DNA of 64,000 nucleotides from Haliclona indistincta (lineage: Eukaryota > Porifera > Demospongiae > Haplosclerida > Chalinidae), in contig OZ024787.1 in the NCBI GenBank assembly GCA_964017065.1, forward strand, positions 9,571,208 through 9,635,207. The letters are read 5' to 3'. The notes beneath the pieces were generated by a model. That model ran no database searches. It was given only the letters and a program-made list of their open reading frames with translations, and was not told the DNA's origin. Both the position numbers and the translations under genes were made by a program. This document shows positions 1 through 18,414 of this stretch, in pieces (position 1 is the stretch's first letter; each line of letters starts with the position of its first letter).

Positions 1-30
1 TACAGTATGTTGTTTGCAATGTTGGTTTAC

Positions 31-9052
<9,022 letters not shown>

Positions 9053-9512
9053 CTGGGATGGGAGAGAATCATAATCCATGGTCCATTACATGTATATTCA
9101 CATAGAAATTTGTTTTATTTCTGCATCGCGTTGTAATACAGTCAATTTGAACTGTCAACACAACTTAGCACAAGCCACTGCATCATTACCCGTGCGCAGT
9201 ATGCGCTAGGGTTATGCGTTTGTGTCCGTCTATATGTGTGTGGGTGTGTGTGTGTGTGTGTGGACAAAAAACACGCTTGTTTACGTCTCACCGCTCGAAA
9301 TTCGCTACAAAAACGCACTTTGCTGCCTGTTTACTGAATTTATAGTCCTGCGAAGACCTTTACAGCGTCCTGAGAGACTTGATCGAGCGGCCAATCGATG
9401 GTTTCTAATAGCTCTATGGCCTTCTAAGAGCTATATACGGTATTGTGGGCGTATCGCCCAAACGAAATCTCGTGTACGTACGAGCGAGCGTTCGTGTACG
9501 GCAGTACTGATA
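9053..9512. other. Region 5' of the last recognisable SMG1 exon
   Basis: The conserved SMG1 reading frame (AVRGFFRKNMEVCLSWL on the minus strand) ends at a plausible acceptor at 9052. Beyond it there is a short TG repeat (about 9236-9262) and no recognisable upstream SMG1 exon. The missing N-terminal half is unexplained. Confidence 0.5.
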
Positions 9513-9680
9513 ATGTCGAGGAGAACGAGAAAGCCATCTGAAGAATTCTTTAAGTAAGTAGAGTGCCATAGTTTTCTTGGGCCCTTGATAATCATTTTTT
9601 ACAGGGAAACTAAACGGCAAGCTCGAAAGAGAAAACATTCTGCTGCTGACGTACAAGTGACAACTTCAATGACACACTAG
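9513..9680 (+). CDS. Possible two-exon small basic ORF (hypothetical)
   Basis: ATG at 9513 opens MSRRTRKPSEEFF. A strong donor GTAAGT at 9554 and an acceptor TTTTTTACAG ending at 9604 would splice in frame to KETKRQARKRKHSAADV and a TAG at 9678-9680. The product would be 38 residues, very Arg/Lys-rich. I recognise no family. It could be the first exons of a transposon gene or a decayed gene, or a chance frame. The only support is the splice-site quality and frame continuity. Confidence 0.25.
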
Positions 9681-9687
9681 TTATTAC

Positions 9688-9831
9688 TTCATTTCTGATC
9701 TCAATCTCATCTTGCACCAGAATCACAGCATCCTCAAGAAGCTTATCACCTGACAATAGTTCAAATGCTGAACCTGCTCGAGTAGTGCCCAAATATTTCA
9801 CTCCTTTATACTCCTTCACATTCACATTCCT
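9688..9831 (-). pseudogene. Unassigned coding fragment on the minus strand
   Basis: A protein-like stretch, NVNVKEYKGVKYLGTTRAG and on to VQDEIEIRNEVI, without a start or clear splice context. The look is that of a beta-rich (OB-fold-like) domain fragment, possibly from a transposon or a duplicated gene. That is a guess from sequence texture only. Confidence 0.25.
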
Positions 9832-9849
9832 TATGCAATAGCATTCACC

Positions 9850-10385
9850 AACGACCGGTTTGGCATCATAATTATTTTATCATTCCAATACCAGTAAATT
9901 GTACTAGTACTGGTGTATAGTCATTTAAAAATCACTAGTATGTACATGTGAAATAGCGACAATAATTATGACCATCCAGTAAATATGAACAAAGTCTCAA
10001 ATCTGACTTCCTCAAATGCTATTCTACATGCATGAGTCAGCGCACGGGTATGTGTTCAATAGAACTCTAGTATTGTAAATGGAACAGGATAAAGTAACAC
10101 TAAACCATAATGTCAACATTACTTAGTGCTGAAAGACTTAGTGTAAAACACCACTAAATCTCTCCTAAAAACGACCAGTGTTGTTTTGTATGGAACCATT
10201 ATACACCAGCCTTTACTCTAACTGCTAGATCCTCTTTCGCTACTATGGGCAGAGTTCTGGGTATGATAGCAGTCATGGAGAAGGTATAGCAGCTAGACTA
10301 AAGTAATGACTTCCTTTTGTTTACAAAAACTTCGAGAAATGAACACAAAATCTTGATCTAGTGTTGCTCTGAATTTGAATTTGCG
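9850..10385. other. Featureless AT-rich stretch
   Basis: No coding region, repeat or RNA gene that I can support. Confidence 0.5.
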
Positions 10386-10553
10386 CTGTTCACGATGAAG
10401 TCCACAACAGGTGCATTCAGTAGATCAGAGTCCACTGTGCCTGATGGAATCACCTCTAGTGCTTTAATATACTCATCACAAGCTGTCTCAAAGCTGCCCT
10501 TAGCATGGGCCTCGGCTGCTGTGATCCAAGCCTACTATTTGTTTCAACCACAC
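10386..10553 (-). pseudogene. SMG1: Duplicated fragment of an SMG1 FAT-region exon
   Basis: The sequence from CTGTTCACGATGAAGTCC to GCTGTGATCCA repeats 8536-8679 almost base for base. After a small deletion it continues with the motif TTTGTTTCAACCACAC. The matching exon is 8452-8737. The copy begins and ends inside that exon with no splice sites of its own, so it is a local genomic duplication rather than an alternative exon. Confidence 0.85.
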
Positions 10554-11042
10554 TCTATCACAAAATAATTGTTACAGAATTATGAAGCTATCCGCTACAC
10601 TTAATTGATGCTCTCACATAATTATTCTTTATGCAAATTTAAGATGCTAATGTGTCAGTGGAATCTGCATTCATCCATAGATACGCCCACAAACACAGCA
10701 ATCTTACCAACTGTATACAGGCCTACCAACTCTCACGGATCAGCCATGAGACTCACGGTTTTCAGACCAGTCTCACGGGCAGCAGGACAAATCTCACGAG
10801 AAATCTATATTATTCCCTATTGTGGACGTTAACTAATTATTATTAATGCAGTTTAAGGCACTTAAACGCGGTTAACATCAGGGTGGCGATGGGTGGGGTC
10901 CTGTGGGCGCACGAGGGGGCGGGACATGTGTTTAAGCCACGTGCGCCCCTTGTAGTTGACGCATGCGCCTAGACGTCCTATCACACGTTGGGAGTTCAAA
11001 ACTAGAGAGAGACGGACAACTGCGTTCTGTGTTCGCAAAAGA

Positions 11043-13706
11043 ATGGGAGACAAGGACGAGCTGAAGCTGATGATGCAAGACGTATTCAAAGAAATGATGC
11101 CAGATATCGTAGCCCAAGTGGCGGCGGCGTCATCGACCGCATCGGGTTCAGGAGCGACAGACACTAGGAGAGAAGCAGCGGAGGACCCAAACCGTGGTAA
11201 GTTATAGTTTGCTACAAGGCCCAATAAGCAGTCAGCCACAGGTAGCGGGCATTTTAAGAAAATGGTTGTTTGGCTTTAATTTTGTTTTGTGGCATATTCG
11301 ATGAAGGATATGATAAGTTGGGCGGCCAGTAGCTAGCAAAGGCTGGTCACGGAGGTATAATAGATCGATGACTGGACTATTAGATAGGTAGATTAATCAG
11401 TAGAAGGGGACTGTAGCCAAGAACTTAAAGGCTAATTTAGCTGGAGTACGCAGTTGGTCGTGAAGTTTAGAGCCATGCGTCGGTAGCATTGGGTTGGAGC
11501 AGAGGAGGAGCTAACGGGGATCATTTAGCTTGGGCTAGGTAGTTGGGGATAGAATATAATGTGTCCTGCAGTAGCTCAAGTATACTGTGCTTAGTACATG
11601 TATGGTCGCACATAGTGTCATGCATTGGTAAGGTAATTCGAGGTTACTAGTGCTCTGCGGTGGTACAATAATGTCACTAGAGGCCGGCAGTGTTTCAGGT
11701 GGTACAATGGTGTTACTAGTATGTTGCAGTACCTCAGGTGGTACTATAATATTTATAGTGTCCTGCAGTGGTTCAGGCAATGTGGTGTCCTGCTGTGGTC
11801 AGGTTGTTACTAGTAGTTCATGCAGGTGGTACAATGGCATTACTGGAGTGTCCTCCAATGGTCAAGTGACACAACGGTGTTACTAGTGCCCTGCAGTGGT
11901 TCAGATGGAACGAAGGTGTTACTATTGTCCTGCAGTGGTTCAGGGTTACAGAGGTGTTACTAGTGTCCTGCATTGGTTCAGGGGAGCAAGGGTGTTACTA
12001 GTGTCCTGCATTGGTTCAGGGGAGCAAGGGTGTTACTAGTGTCCTGCAGTGGTCAGGGTTACAGAGGTGTTACTAGTGTCCTGCATTGGTTCAGGGGAGC
12101 AAGGGTGTTACTAGTGTCCTGCAGTGGTCAGGGTTACAGAGGTGTTACTAGTGTCCTGCATTGGTTCAGGGGAGCAAGGGTGTTACTAGTGTCCTGCAGT
12201 GGTTGAGGGGAACAATGGTGTTACTAGTGGCCTGCGGTGGTTCAGGTGGAACAAACAATGGTGTTACTAGTGTCCTGCAGTGGTCAGGTTGTATATGGTG
12301 GTCGTAGTGACGCAGGTGGGACATTGGTCTTGTAAATTGTCCTGCGGGGACCAAGGGGCGTTACCGTATAGGTGCAGAGGAGTTTTATTGCGTCCGATAC
12401 AATGGTGGTACATGTATCAGTAAGGACATTGGTAGGCGAGCAGACCCCAAGTAGTGGGGATAGCTGTAACACCAGGAGGCGGTCGGTAAGAGCGCAGTGG
12501 GGGCTTCTAGCGGCGAGACAGTATAGTGTATATAAACGGCTCAAGGTGCAAAAACAAAAAAAAAAAATTCTGCCATATTAATGCGAGATTGAAAGGTGTA
12601 GTGGGTTTGAGGTGGTCACTGGAGCCTCTCAAGTAGGTTCCACCAAGTCAGATGGACCTGGGGGCTATTTGGTGTATCCAGGTGCCTATGTGTGTCAGTG
12701 AAGTGGTATAGCACCTGGGGGAGGATGGTAACTAGTGATTACAGTATGAGAGTTTTTATATAAGTTCCTCTCCAATCCTATCTCAGGGAAGAGAAGTCTG
12801 GGTGACGTAGAGGATGACGATGAGGTGGCGTTGCCACTGATAGATGGTGGCAGTCTCCCAGACGGAGAAGGAGAAGACGTAACCGGAAAACAACCGGAGA
12901 CAAAAAAGAGGCCTCCAGCCCCTCCTTTTGTGTTGGGTGAAGGGCTTCCCGTCATCCCAGCTAAATTGGTCAATAAAATCCAGCAGGGAGAATTTGTGGA
13001 CATGGCAGACCTGCTAAAAGACAACCTAGAAGCTGAGAGGAGGAGGTTGTCAGTGGCGGGAGGCATGGTGGCTTCAATGCTGTCAGGTAGACCACCTAGA
13101 CGAGAGGTACCCGACCTTCTCAGTTGGGTAACAAGTTTCGGGATTTACGCCAGCATCCTAGGAGAAAAGTATCCGCAACTTTCAAAGAGCCTCTGGGCCT
13201 ACCAGACCTTCATAGTCCGGGAGGCTCGCAAGTGCGGAGGAAGCGGCTGGCAGGAGTATGATCTAATGTTCCGGCAGACTGGGCTGGCGGTCAATCTGAA
13301 GTGGGACTCAGTGAGCAGCTCACTTTATTCAGTTACGTTTGGTGCCCCCTCAACCAGAATGCTACCATTCCAGGCAGATAAGTGCCAGACCAAGGTGATA
13401 GGAATTTGCAAGTGGTGTCAAGAACCAGACCACACAAGTGGAGACTGTGCCCTAGCTCAATTTGTTCAGCAGACGAAAGGAGCCGGTAACTCCTCAAAAG
13501 AAGTCTATCAAGACAGACAGGTCAAGAGGAGTACACAAAGACCATCAGTGCCGAGGGTGTGCTATTCGTGGAATAACGGCAGGTGTCGTTTCGAGCCGGA
13601 TTGTCGCTTCTTGCACGTGTGCTCCATTAAAGGGTGTCAAGGTCCGCACAAGGCCTCCGAGTGCCGCCTGGGTAGACAGGCTGACCGTAGGGTCTCTCAG
13701 CAGTAA
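11043..13706 (+). CDS. DIRS-type gag-like protein, two exons
   Basis: Exon 1, 11043-11196, starts MGDKDELKLMMQDVF and ends at donor GTAAGT. Exon 2 starts at 12787 after TCTCAG and runs to 13706. Both junctions are phase 1 and restore one frame, giving about 357 aa. The C-terminal part carries Cys/His knuckles typical of DIRS gag: CKWCQEPDHTSGDC, then CYSWNNGRCRFEPDC, then FLHVCSIKGCQGPHKASEC. The protein should bind the element's RNA. The roughly 1.6 kb intron (11197-12786) is unusual because it contains a minisatellite. The ATG at 11043 was chosen because the upstream in-frame sequence looks non-coding. Confidence 0.75.
11640..12300 (+). repeat. Minisatellite inside the gag intron
   Basis: Units of about 37-38 bases built on GGTGTTACTAGTGTCCTGCA plus a variable TGGTTCAGG(GG)AGCAA half. 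Around 11990-12200 alternate units form a higher-order dimer of about 75 bases, repeated three times nearly unchanged. Units to the left, from about 11640, are more diverged. Confidence 0.85.
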
Positions 13707-13872
13707 CTCGTACTTAGTACAGCAGTAGCTTGTACATGTAACTCGTACAGTTACTGCACACTGTTGAGTGCTGAAGTGTCAATAATCTTGTTTCATTTCA
13801 TTATAATGCTGTTTGATCATTGTCGTGATGGGTATCAGGGGGTGATATGGTCTTTCTACCTGTACAGGAGGG

Positions 13873-15684
13873 GTGGAGACAGCAGTAGACCCGTTCGTTG
13901 GGGGAAGCTATGCATATCTGGAGCAACTAACGGTGTTGGAAGATTGCAGACCAATGGTGAAATCGCGGACGTTACCGGAGAAGTGGTGCCGTATCGTAAC
14001 TCCATTGAAGTCAGAGGAGTGGGAGTGGGAGTTAAGAGATCTGCCGGACAGACGTTGTGCCGACTACCTGGTTAGGGGCATTAGCGAAGGATTTAGACTG
14101 GGTTACGAGTATAGCAACCATGAGTGTAGGAGTGCCAGCAGGAACATGCTGTCAGCGGAGAGAAATCCACGGGTGATCGACGAGTACTTGGGTAAAGAGA
14201 TCGCCGCAGAGAGAGTGGTGGGCCCGGTTAATCCAAAGAACTGCCCTGTGCAGATCAGCCGCTTCGGAGTGATTCCAAAGGCACACCAAAAAGGCAAGTG
14301 GCGGCTGATCTTGGACCTGTCCCACCCTGAGAACTATAGCGTAAACGACGGAATCGACCCAGAGCTATGTTCCCTGTCGTACACATCGGTCGACCATGCG
14401 GCAAAGATGATAGTGGCCCAAGGAAAGGGCGCCCTGCTAGCAAAATTGGACCTTGAAAGTGCATACAGGATGATTCCGGTGCATCCAGTGGACAGACCAC
14501 TGTTGGGCATGAGGTGGGGAGGAAAGGTGTGGCTAGATACGACTCTGCCATTTGGCCTGCGCTCGGCACCGAAGATTTTTAACGTGATGGCAGACTGTCT
14601 GCAGTGGATTTTCCGAAACCGAGGGGCAGATGGTGTAATCCACTATTTGGACGACTACTTGTTTGTGGGTCCCCCAGCCTCGGGAGCATGCGGCAGAGCT
14701 CTACGACGAGCTATCGAGATATGCCATCAGCTGGGCGTGAGGTTGTCACTGAAGAAGCTGGAAGGTCCGTCGGTCAAGCTGTCGTTCCTGGGCCTACAGC
14801 TAGACACAGACCGGATGGAGATCAGGCTGCCCGAGGATAAGTTGTCACGCTTAAGGCAGTCACTGGAAGAATGGAAACAAAAACGTAGCTGCACGAAGAG
14901 AGAACTGCTGTCCTTGTTAGGAGTTCTCCACCATGCTTGCAAGGTAGTACGTCCTGGACGATCATTTCTCAGAAGGATGATTGAGCTGTCAAAAGTGGTG
15001 AAACTCCTCCACCACCATATTAGGCTCAACGTAGAGTTCAGATCGGACCTAGAATGGTGGGTACTGTTCCTCCATAGGTGGAATGGAGTAGGTATGCTAC
15101 CGTCACTCTGTAGTCGTCCACACTCAAGGACAATAACATCGGATGCCTCGGGTAAATGGGGTTGCGGTGCATTTTATACAAGGCAATGGTTCCAGTTCCC
15201 GTGGCCAGCAGCATGGGCGGAGGTCCACATAACAGTTAAAGAACTCCTGCCAATAGTGATGTCATGTGCAATGTGGGGTCATCAATGGAAGGGGGAGACG
15301 GTGATGGCCTATACGGACAACGCTGCGGTTGTCTCAATTGTGAACTCAGGCAAGAGCACGGACAAGGTGGCAATGCACCTAGTACGCTGCCTCTTCTTTA
15401 TAGCAGCACGGGGGGAGTTCACAATAAAGGCTGCCCATGTAGCAGGAAAATTGAATGTAGCAGCAGATGCGTTATCAAGGAATCGCCTTTCCGCCTTTCG
15501 TCTGCAGGTCCCAACAGCGTGTCGACGTCCCACTCCAATTCCACCAGGCCTAGTAAAGATGCTGGTAACGGAAAAGCCGGACTGGACGTCAGCAAGGTGG
15601 AGGAGGCTGTTCAACGCTATTTTTCAAAAGGCTTGGCAGGTTCCACACAACGGACCTACCGGAGCGGCCAGTCGAGGTACCTAA
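13873..15684 (+). CDS. DIRS-type reverse transcriptase-RNase H
   Basis: 603-codon open frame. RT motifs: KWRLILDLSHPENYSVNDG, AKLDLESAYRMIPVHP, LPFGLRSAPKIFN and the active-site box YLDDYLF. RNase H follows with ITSDASGKWGCGAF, a Glu in VKELLPI, Asp in AYTDNAAVVSIV and the final Asp in VAADALSRN, so the acidic residues are all present. No methyltransferase follows. The frame does not start with ATG; the first internal Met is about 26 codons in. A CTGTACAG acceptor-like site at 13860-13867 suggests that it is expressed by splicing or from a fused transcript. The end overlaps the recombinase frame. Confidence 0.9.
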   Translation: METAVDPFVGGSYAYLEQLTVLEDCRPMVKSRTLPEKWCRIVTPLKSEEWEWELRDLPDRRCADYLVRGISEGFRLGYEYSNHECRSASRNMLSAERNPRVIDEYLGKEIAAERVVGPVNPKNCPVQISRFGVIPKAHQKGKWRLILDLSHPENYSVNDGIDPELCSLSYTSVDHAAKMIVAQGKGALLAKLDLESAYRMIPVHPVDRPLLGMRWGGKVWLDTTLPFGLRSAPKIFNVMADCLQWIFRNRGADGVIHYLDDYLFVGPPASGACGRALRRAIEICHQLGVRLSLKKLEGPSVKLSFLGLQLDTDRMEIRLPEDKLSRLRQSLEEWKQKRSCTKRELLSLLGVLHHACKVVRPGRSFLRRMIELSKVVKLLHHHIRLNVEFRSDLEWWVLFLHRWNGVGMLPSLCSRPHSRTITSDASGKWGCGAFYTRQWFQFPWPAAWAEVHITVKELLPIVMSCAMWGHQWKGETVMAYTDNAAVVSIVNSGKSTDKVAMHLVRCLFFIAARGEFTIKAAHVAGKLNVAADALSRNRLSAFRLQVPTACRRPTPIPPGLVKMLVTEKPDWTSARWRRLFNAIFQKAWQVPHNGPTGAASRGT

Positions 15685-16568
15685 GGTACTGCCAGGCAAG
15701 GAAGTTATGTCCTCTTCCAACTAAAGAACCCATACTGTGTTCATTTGTGTCATGCCTTGCATTAGAAGGCTTATCTCATGGTACTATTAAAGTTTATTTG
15801 TCTGCTGTTAGGCATATGCATATTGCCGATGGGCTACAGGACCCATTTATAGCAACCATGCCGAAGTTGCACTACGTAACGAGAGGAATAAAACGGTCCC
15901 AAGCAGAGGAGGGGCGGGGCTCGAGGACGAGGCTACCAGTAACGCCGGAAATTTTGAGAAAGTTAAAGAGAGTTTGGGAAAGGAAGAGCATCAATCAGGA
16001 TGTAAAAATGCTGTGGGCTGCGTGCTGCCTGTGCTACTTCGCGTTCCTACGGATTGGAGAGATAACGGTCCCGTCAGACTCGGCGTTTGATCCGAGCGCC
16101 CACCTGTGCATTTCAGACATCGCAATCGACGACAGGCGGAACCCATCTATGTTGAAAGTGTTTATCAAACAGTCAAAAACTGACCCCTTTAGAAAGGGAG
16201 TGGCTCTGTTCTTGGGAAAGACGGGTGCAGACTTGTGTCCAGTGTCAGCAATGATAAGTTATGTGCAACAGAGAGGGTCTGGTCTGGGCCCCCTATTCCA
16301 GTTTGAAGATGGTCGCCTCCTCACAAGGGCAAGGCTGGTGGAGGAGATGCGAGCCGGGCTAAAAGAAGCTGGGGTGGATGACACCAAGTACTGCAGTCAC
16401 AGCTTCAGGATTGGGGCAGCTACAATGGCAGCAAAGGTTGGAATCGAGGACTCCATTATCAAGACACTGGGCAGATGGGAGAGCTTGGCCTATCTGCAAT
16501 ACGTAAAATTACCACGGGCAAAACTCGCAGACTACACAAAGAAGTTAGCAGGAAGTGTCTCCAAGTAA
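15264..16568 (+). CDS. DIRS-type tyrosine recombinase
   Basis: Recombinase that would integrate the element without target duplication. The real domain begins around 15590 (VEEAVQRYFSKGLAGSTQRTY). The catalytic set is present: Arg in FAFLRIGEI, His-x-x-Arg in CSHSFRIGAATMAAKVGI, and Tyr in WESLAYLQYVKLP. The frame is open from 15264 but overlaps the RT-RNase H frame up to 15684 in another register. The true start is therefore uncertain and may depend on splicing or reinitiation. No stop or frameshift is seen, so the element may be young. Confidence 0.9.
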   Translation: MCNVGSSMEGGDGDGLYGQRCGCLNCELRQEHGQGGNAPSTLPLLYSSTGGVHNKGCPCSRKIECSSRCVIKESPFRLSSAGPNSVSTSHSNSTRPSKDAGNGKAGLDVSKVEEAVQRYFSKGLAGSTQRTYRSGQSRYLRYCQARKLCPLPTKEPILCSFVSCLALEGLSHGTIKVYLSAVRHMHIADGLQDPFIATMPKLHYVTRGIKRSQAEEGRGSRTRLPVTPEILRKLKRVWERKSINQDVKMLWAACCLCYFAFLRIGEITVPSDSAFDPSAHLCISDIAIDDRRNPSMLKVFIKQSKTDPFRKGVALFLGKTGADLCPVSAMISYVQQRGSGLGPLFQFEDGRLLTRARLVEEMRAGLKEAGVDDTKYCSHSFRIGAATMAAKVGIEDSIIKTLGRWESLAYLQYVKLPRAKLADYTKKLAGSVSK

Positions 16569-17335
16569 GAAAGGACATAACTTTAAAAAAAATTGGATAG
16601 TAGTTTGACTGGACATGTAGTGCTGCAAAAGAATAATAATGATATAACTGAGAAAAGAAGTAACGGTGGGGATAGAGGGGAAGTGTATGGTTTGGTTGTT
16701 TGGGGAGGGGTTGGAAAGGTGGAGGCTCCGCCTCCAGAGCCCCTCCTCTTCCGCCAGGAGATGTTTATCTCCGTGTGTTAATTGGTGAAAATTGATCCAA
16801 TTAACCCTAATTATGGCGGTGGAGGGGGGCTTTCCCTCCCTCACTTTCACCAAACCACTCAGGCGTAAAGGGGGTCTCGACCCTCTTTCAGCCTGCGGAA
16901 CACAGGATCAAGGCAAGCGAACCTACAATGGTAAGCGTGAATAAGATGTGCATGTTAATTTGGTGTGTTGCATAATTAGGGCGGGATGAGTCACCCTAAA
17001 GATGTTAATTGATATTAATTAAATTATGTCTCGTAGTTTCGATCTTGCACAGTGCAAACCGCCTGTTTAGGGCAGTTTGTCTCCCCTCAGCAACTGGTAA
17101 AATGTTTGCACACTGAAAAGAACGTGCGAAAAGCATCTTAGCCCATTATTCGACGAACAATATTAATTGACCACGCCCTTTGTTAATAAATATTATCATG
17201 TGTGCACACAAAGTTATGATGTAATTATGACGTGATAATGACGTGATAATTAATATTTTTATTGATTACAATGAATATTAATAATCTCAAGGTTTTTGAA
17301 AAATTTTGGTTGGCAGGCCTGCTGTATACTAGGCA

Positions 17336-17358
17336 NNNNNNNNNNNNNNNNNNNNNNN
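17336..17358. other. Assembly gap (23 N)
   Basis: Run of N between the 3' flank of the DIRS-like element and the first SMG1-derived segment of the receptor array. Order and orientation of the two sides depend on this join. Confidence 1.
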
Positions 17359-17495
17359 TGAGAGAGATCGATGAGTGAGTGAGTGGGTGGGCATCGTATA
17401 GTGCCTGGAACCCAGTCCTGCATGAGTGTAGGAAAGACAATTCAAATAATTTATTCAGTTCACTTCATTGAAGCTTACAGATCTGTTATTTTTAC

Positions 17496-18068
17496 CTGCA
17501 CCTGAGTGACCTGAGAATGAGGAAGGTGTGTCTCTTAGGTGACGACCACCTTGCTGCTCCACCTCCTGGGCATAGCCTCGTAACACAGCTGTGAGTGATC
17601 AAGAGTGCAATAATGATAGTCATGCAGTCACTACACGCAGTGACTCACTGTGCAGTGTTCCAAGTTAAATACCTCACGAGTAAAGTGGGAGTCAAGACCA
17701 ATGAGAGTCGACGAACTGAGACTTTAGACCAAACCATTGGGAGACGAACTGAGGAGCACATCCGGATGAGCTGCTCAAGCTTTCATCTCCATCACGTACA
17801 ATACAAGACTACTTATAAAGCTAACCTTGCTGTAAGATGTACAGTAATTATCCATCTCGTAGCCTGCGTACTGTATTATGGCTGACTGGCTGGCTGGCTC
17901 CATCTTAATTAACCACGTGGGTTCTTCTCATTAGTATTCATGGTAATTATTAGTAACACACCTCTCAGATGTACTTAAAAATAATGCTGTTTTAGAGTAG
18001 CCATCAAACTTAGCCTTCACTCTCCTCCACACACTAACAGCATATGAGTTCTGCTTCTGCATAGAGCT
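17496..18068 (-). pseudogene. SMG1: SMG1 3'-end stub upstream of receptor gene 1
   Basis: A minus-strand exon at 17496-17588 (LRGYAQEVEQQGGRHLRDT..., acceptor CACAG, donor GTAAAAA) and, further on, a broken piece of the FATC-linked exon at 18000-18068 (reads [14 protein letters not shown] on the minus strand). The same pair occurs before receptor gene 5. I assign the first exon to SMG1 only by its company; it is not present in the longer copies here. Confidence 0.6.
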
Positions 18069-18414
18069 GAAAAATTAAAACTTACACACACAATAGCACA
18101 GTGAGAGGATGTGCAGTGCTTGTGAAGAGAACCTCTGATCTGTTGTCTGAAACTGAAACTGACATAATTGGTTTGAAACTTTGTTTATATATGTTGTAAA
18201 TACATGTAATAGAGAAGTTGTGGATAGTATACTGAAACTGAAGTGTAGATAATTACATACAATCCAGTACACACAAGGTATGTTCGCAAAACTTACACAC
18301 ATAGTAAAGCAAACTTTTTTAAAACAACATTTAGAAACAACATTTTAAAAATAACATTGAAAACATTATAAAAACAACCACCTACAGTTACATCGGCATA
18401 GCCGGGTAACTGCT
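18069..18414. promoter_or_regulatory. 5' flank of receptor gene 1
   Basis: AT-rich. It matches the 5' flank of receptor gene 5, including a hairpin CGGCATAG...CTATGCCG (18393-18419) that overlaps the start codon. No clear TATA box is assigned. Confidence 0.4.

Larger units (their letters stand above)
10862..17335 (+). mobile_element. DIRS-order (Ngaro-like) tyrosine-recombinase retroelement
   Basis: Gene order gag (spliced), RT-RNase H, tyrosine recombinase, with no integrase or protease. That is the hallmark of DIRS-order elements. I see no methyltransferase domain between RT-RH and recombinase, which points to the Ngaro/PAT side rather than DIRS1. I could not identify the terminal or split direct repeats, so the outer limits are approximate; the coding core is 11043-16568. 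The 3' side (16569-17335) is non-coding and includes a GC-rich segment near 16725-16860 with short inverted repeats. It runs into an assembly gap. Confidence 0.85.

Noticed and set aside
10862..11239. LTR or split direct repeat of the DIRS-like element
   Set aside because: Compared by eye with 16569-17335, I found no convincing shared sequence; the terminal structure stays unresolved.
11535..12544. Several open frames in the 11.5-12.5 kb region
   Set aside because: Produced by the tandem minisatellite within the gag intron; no recognisable protein.
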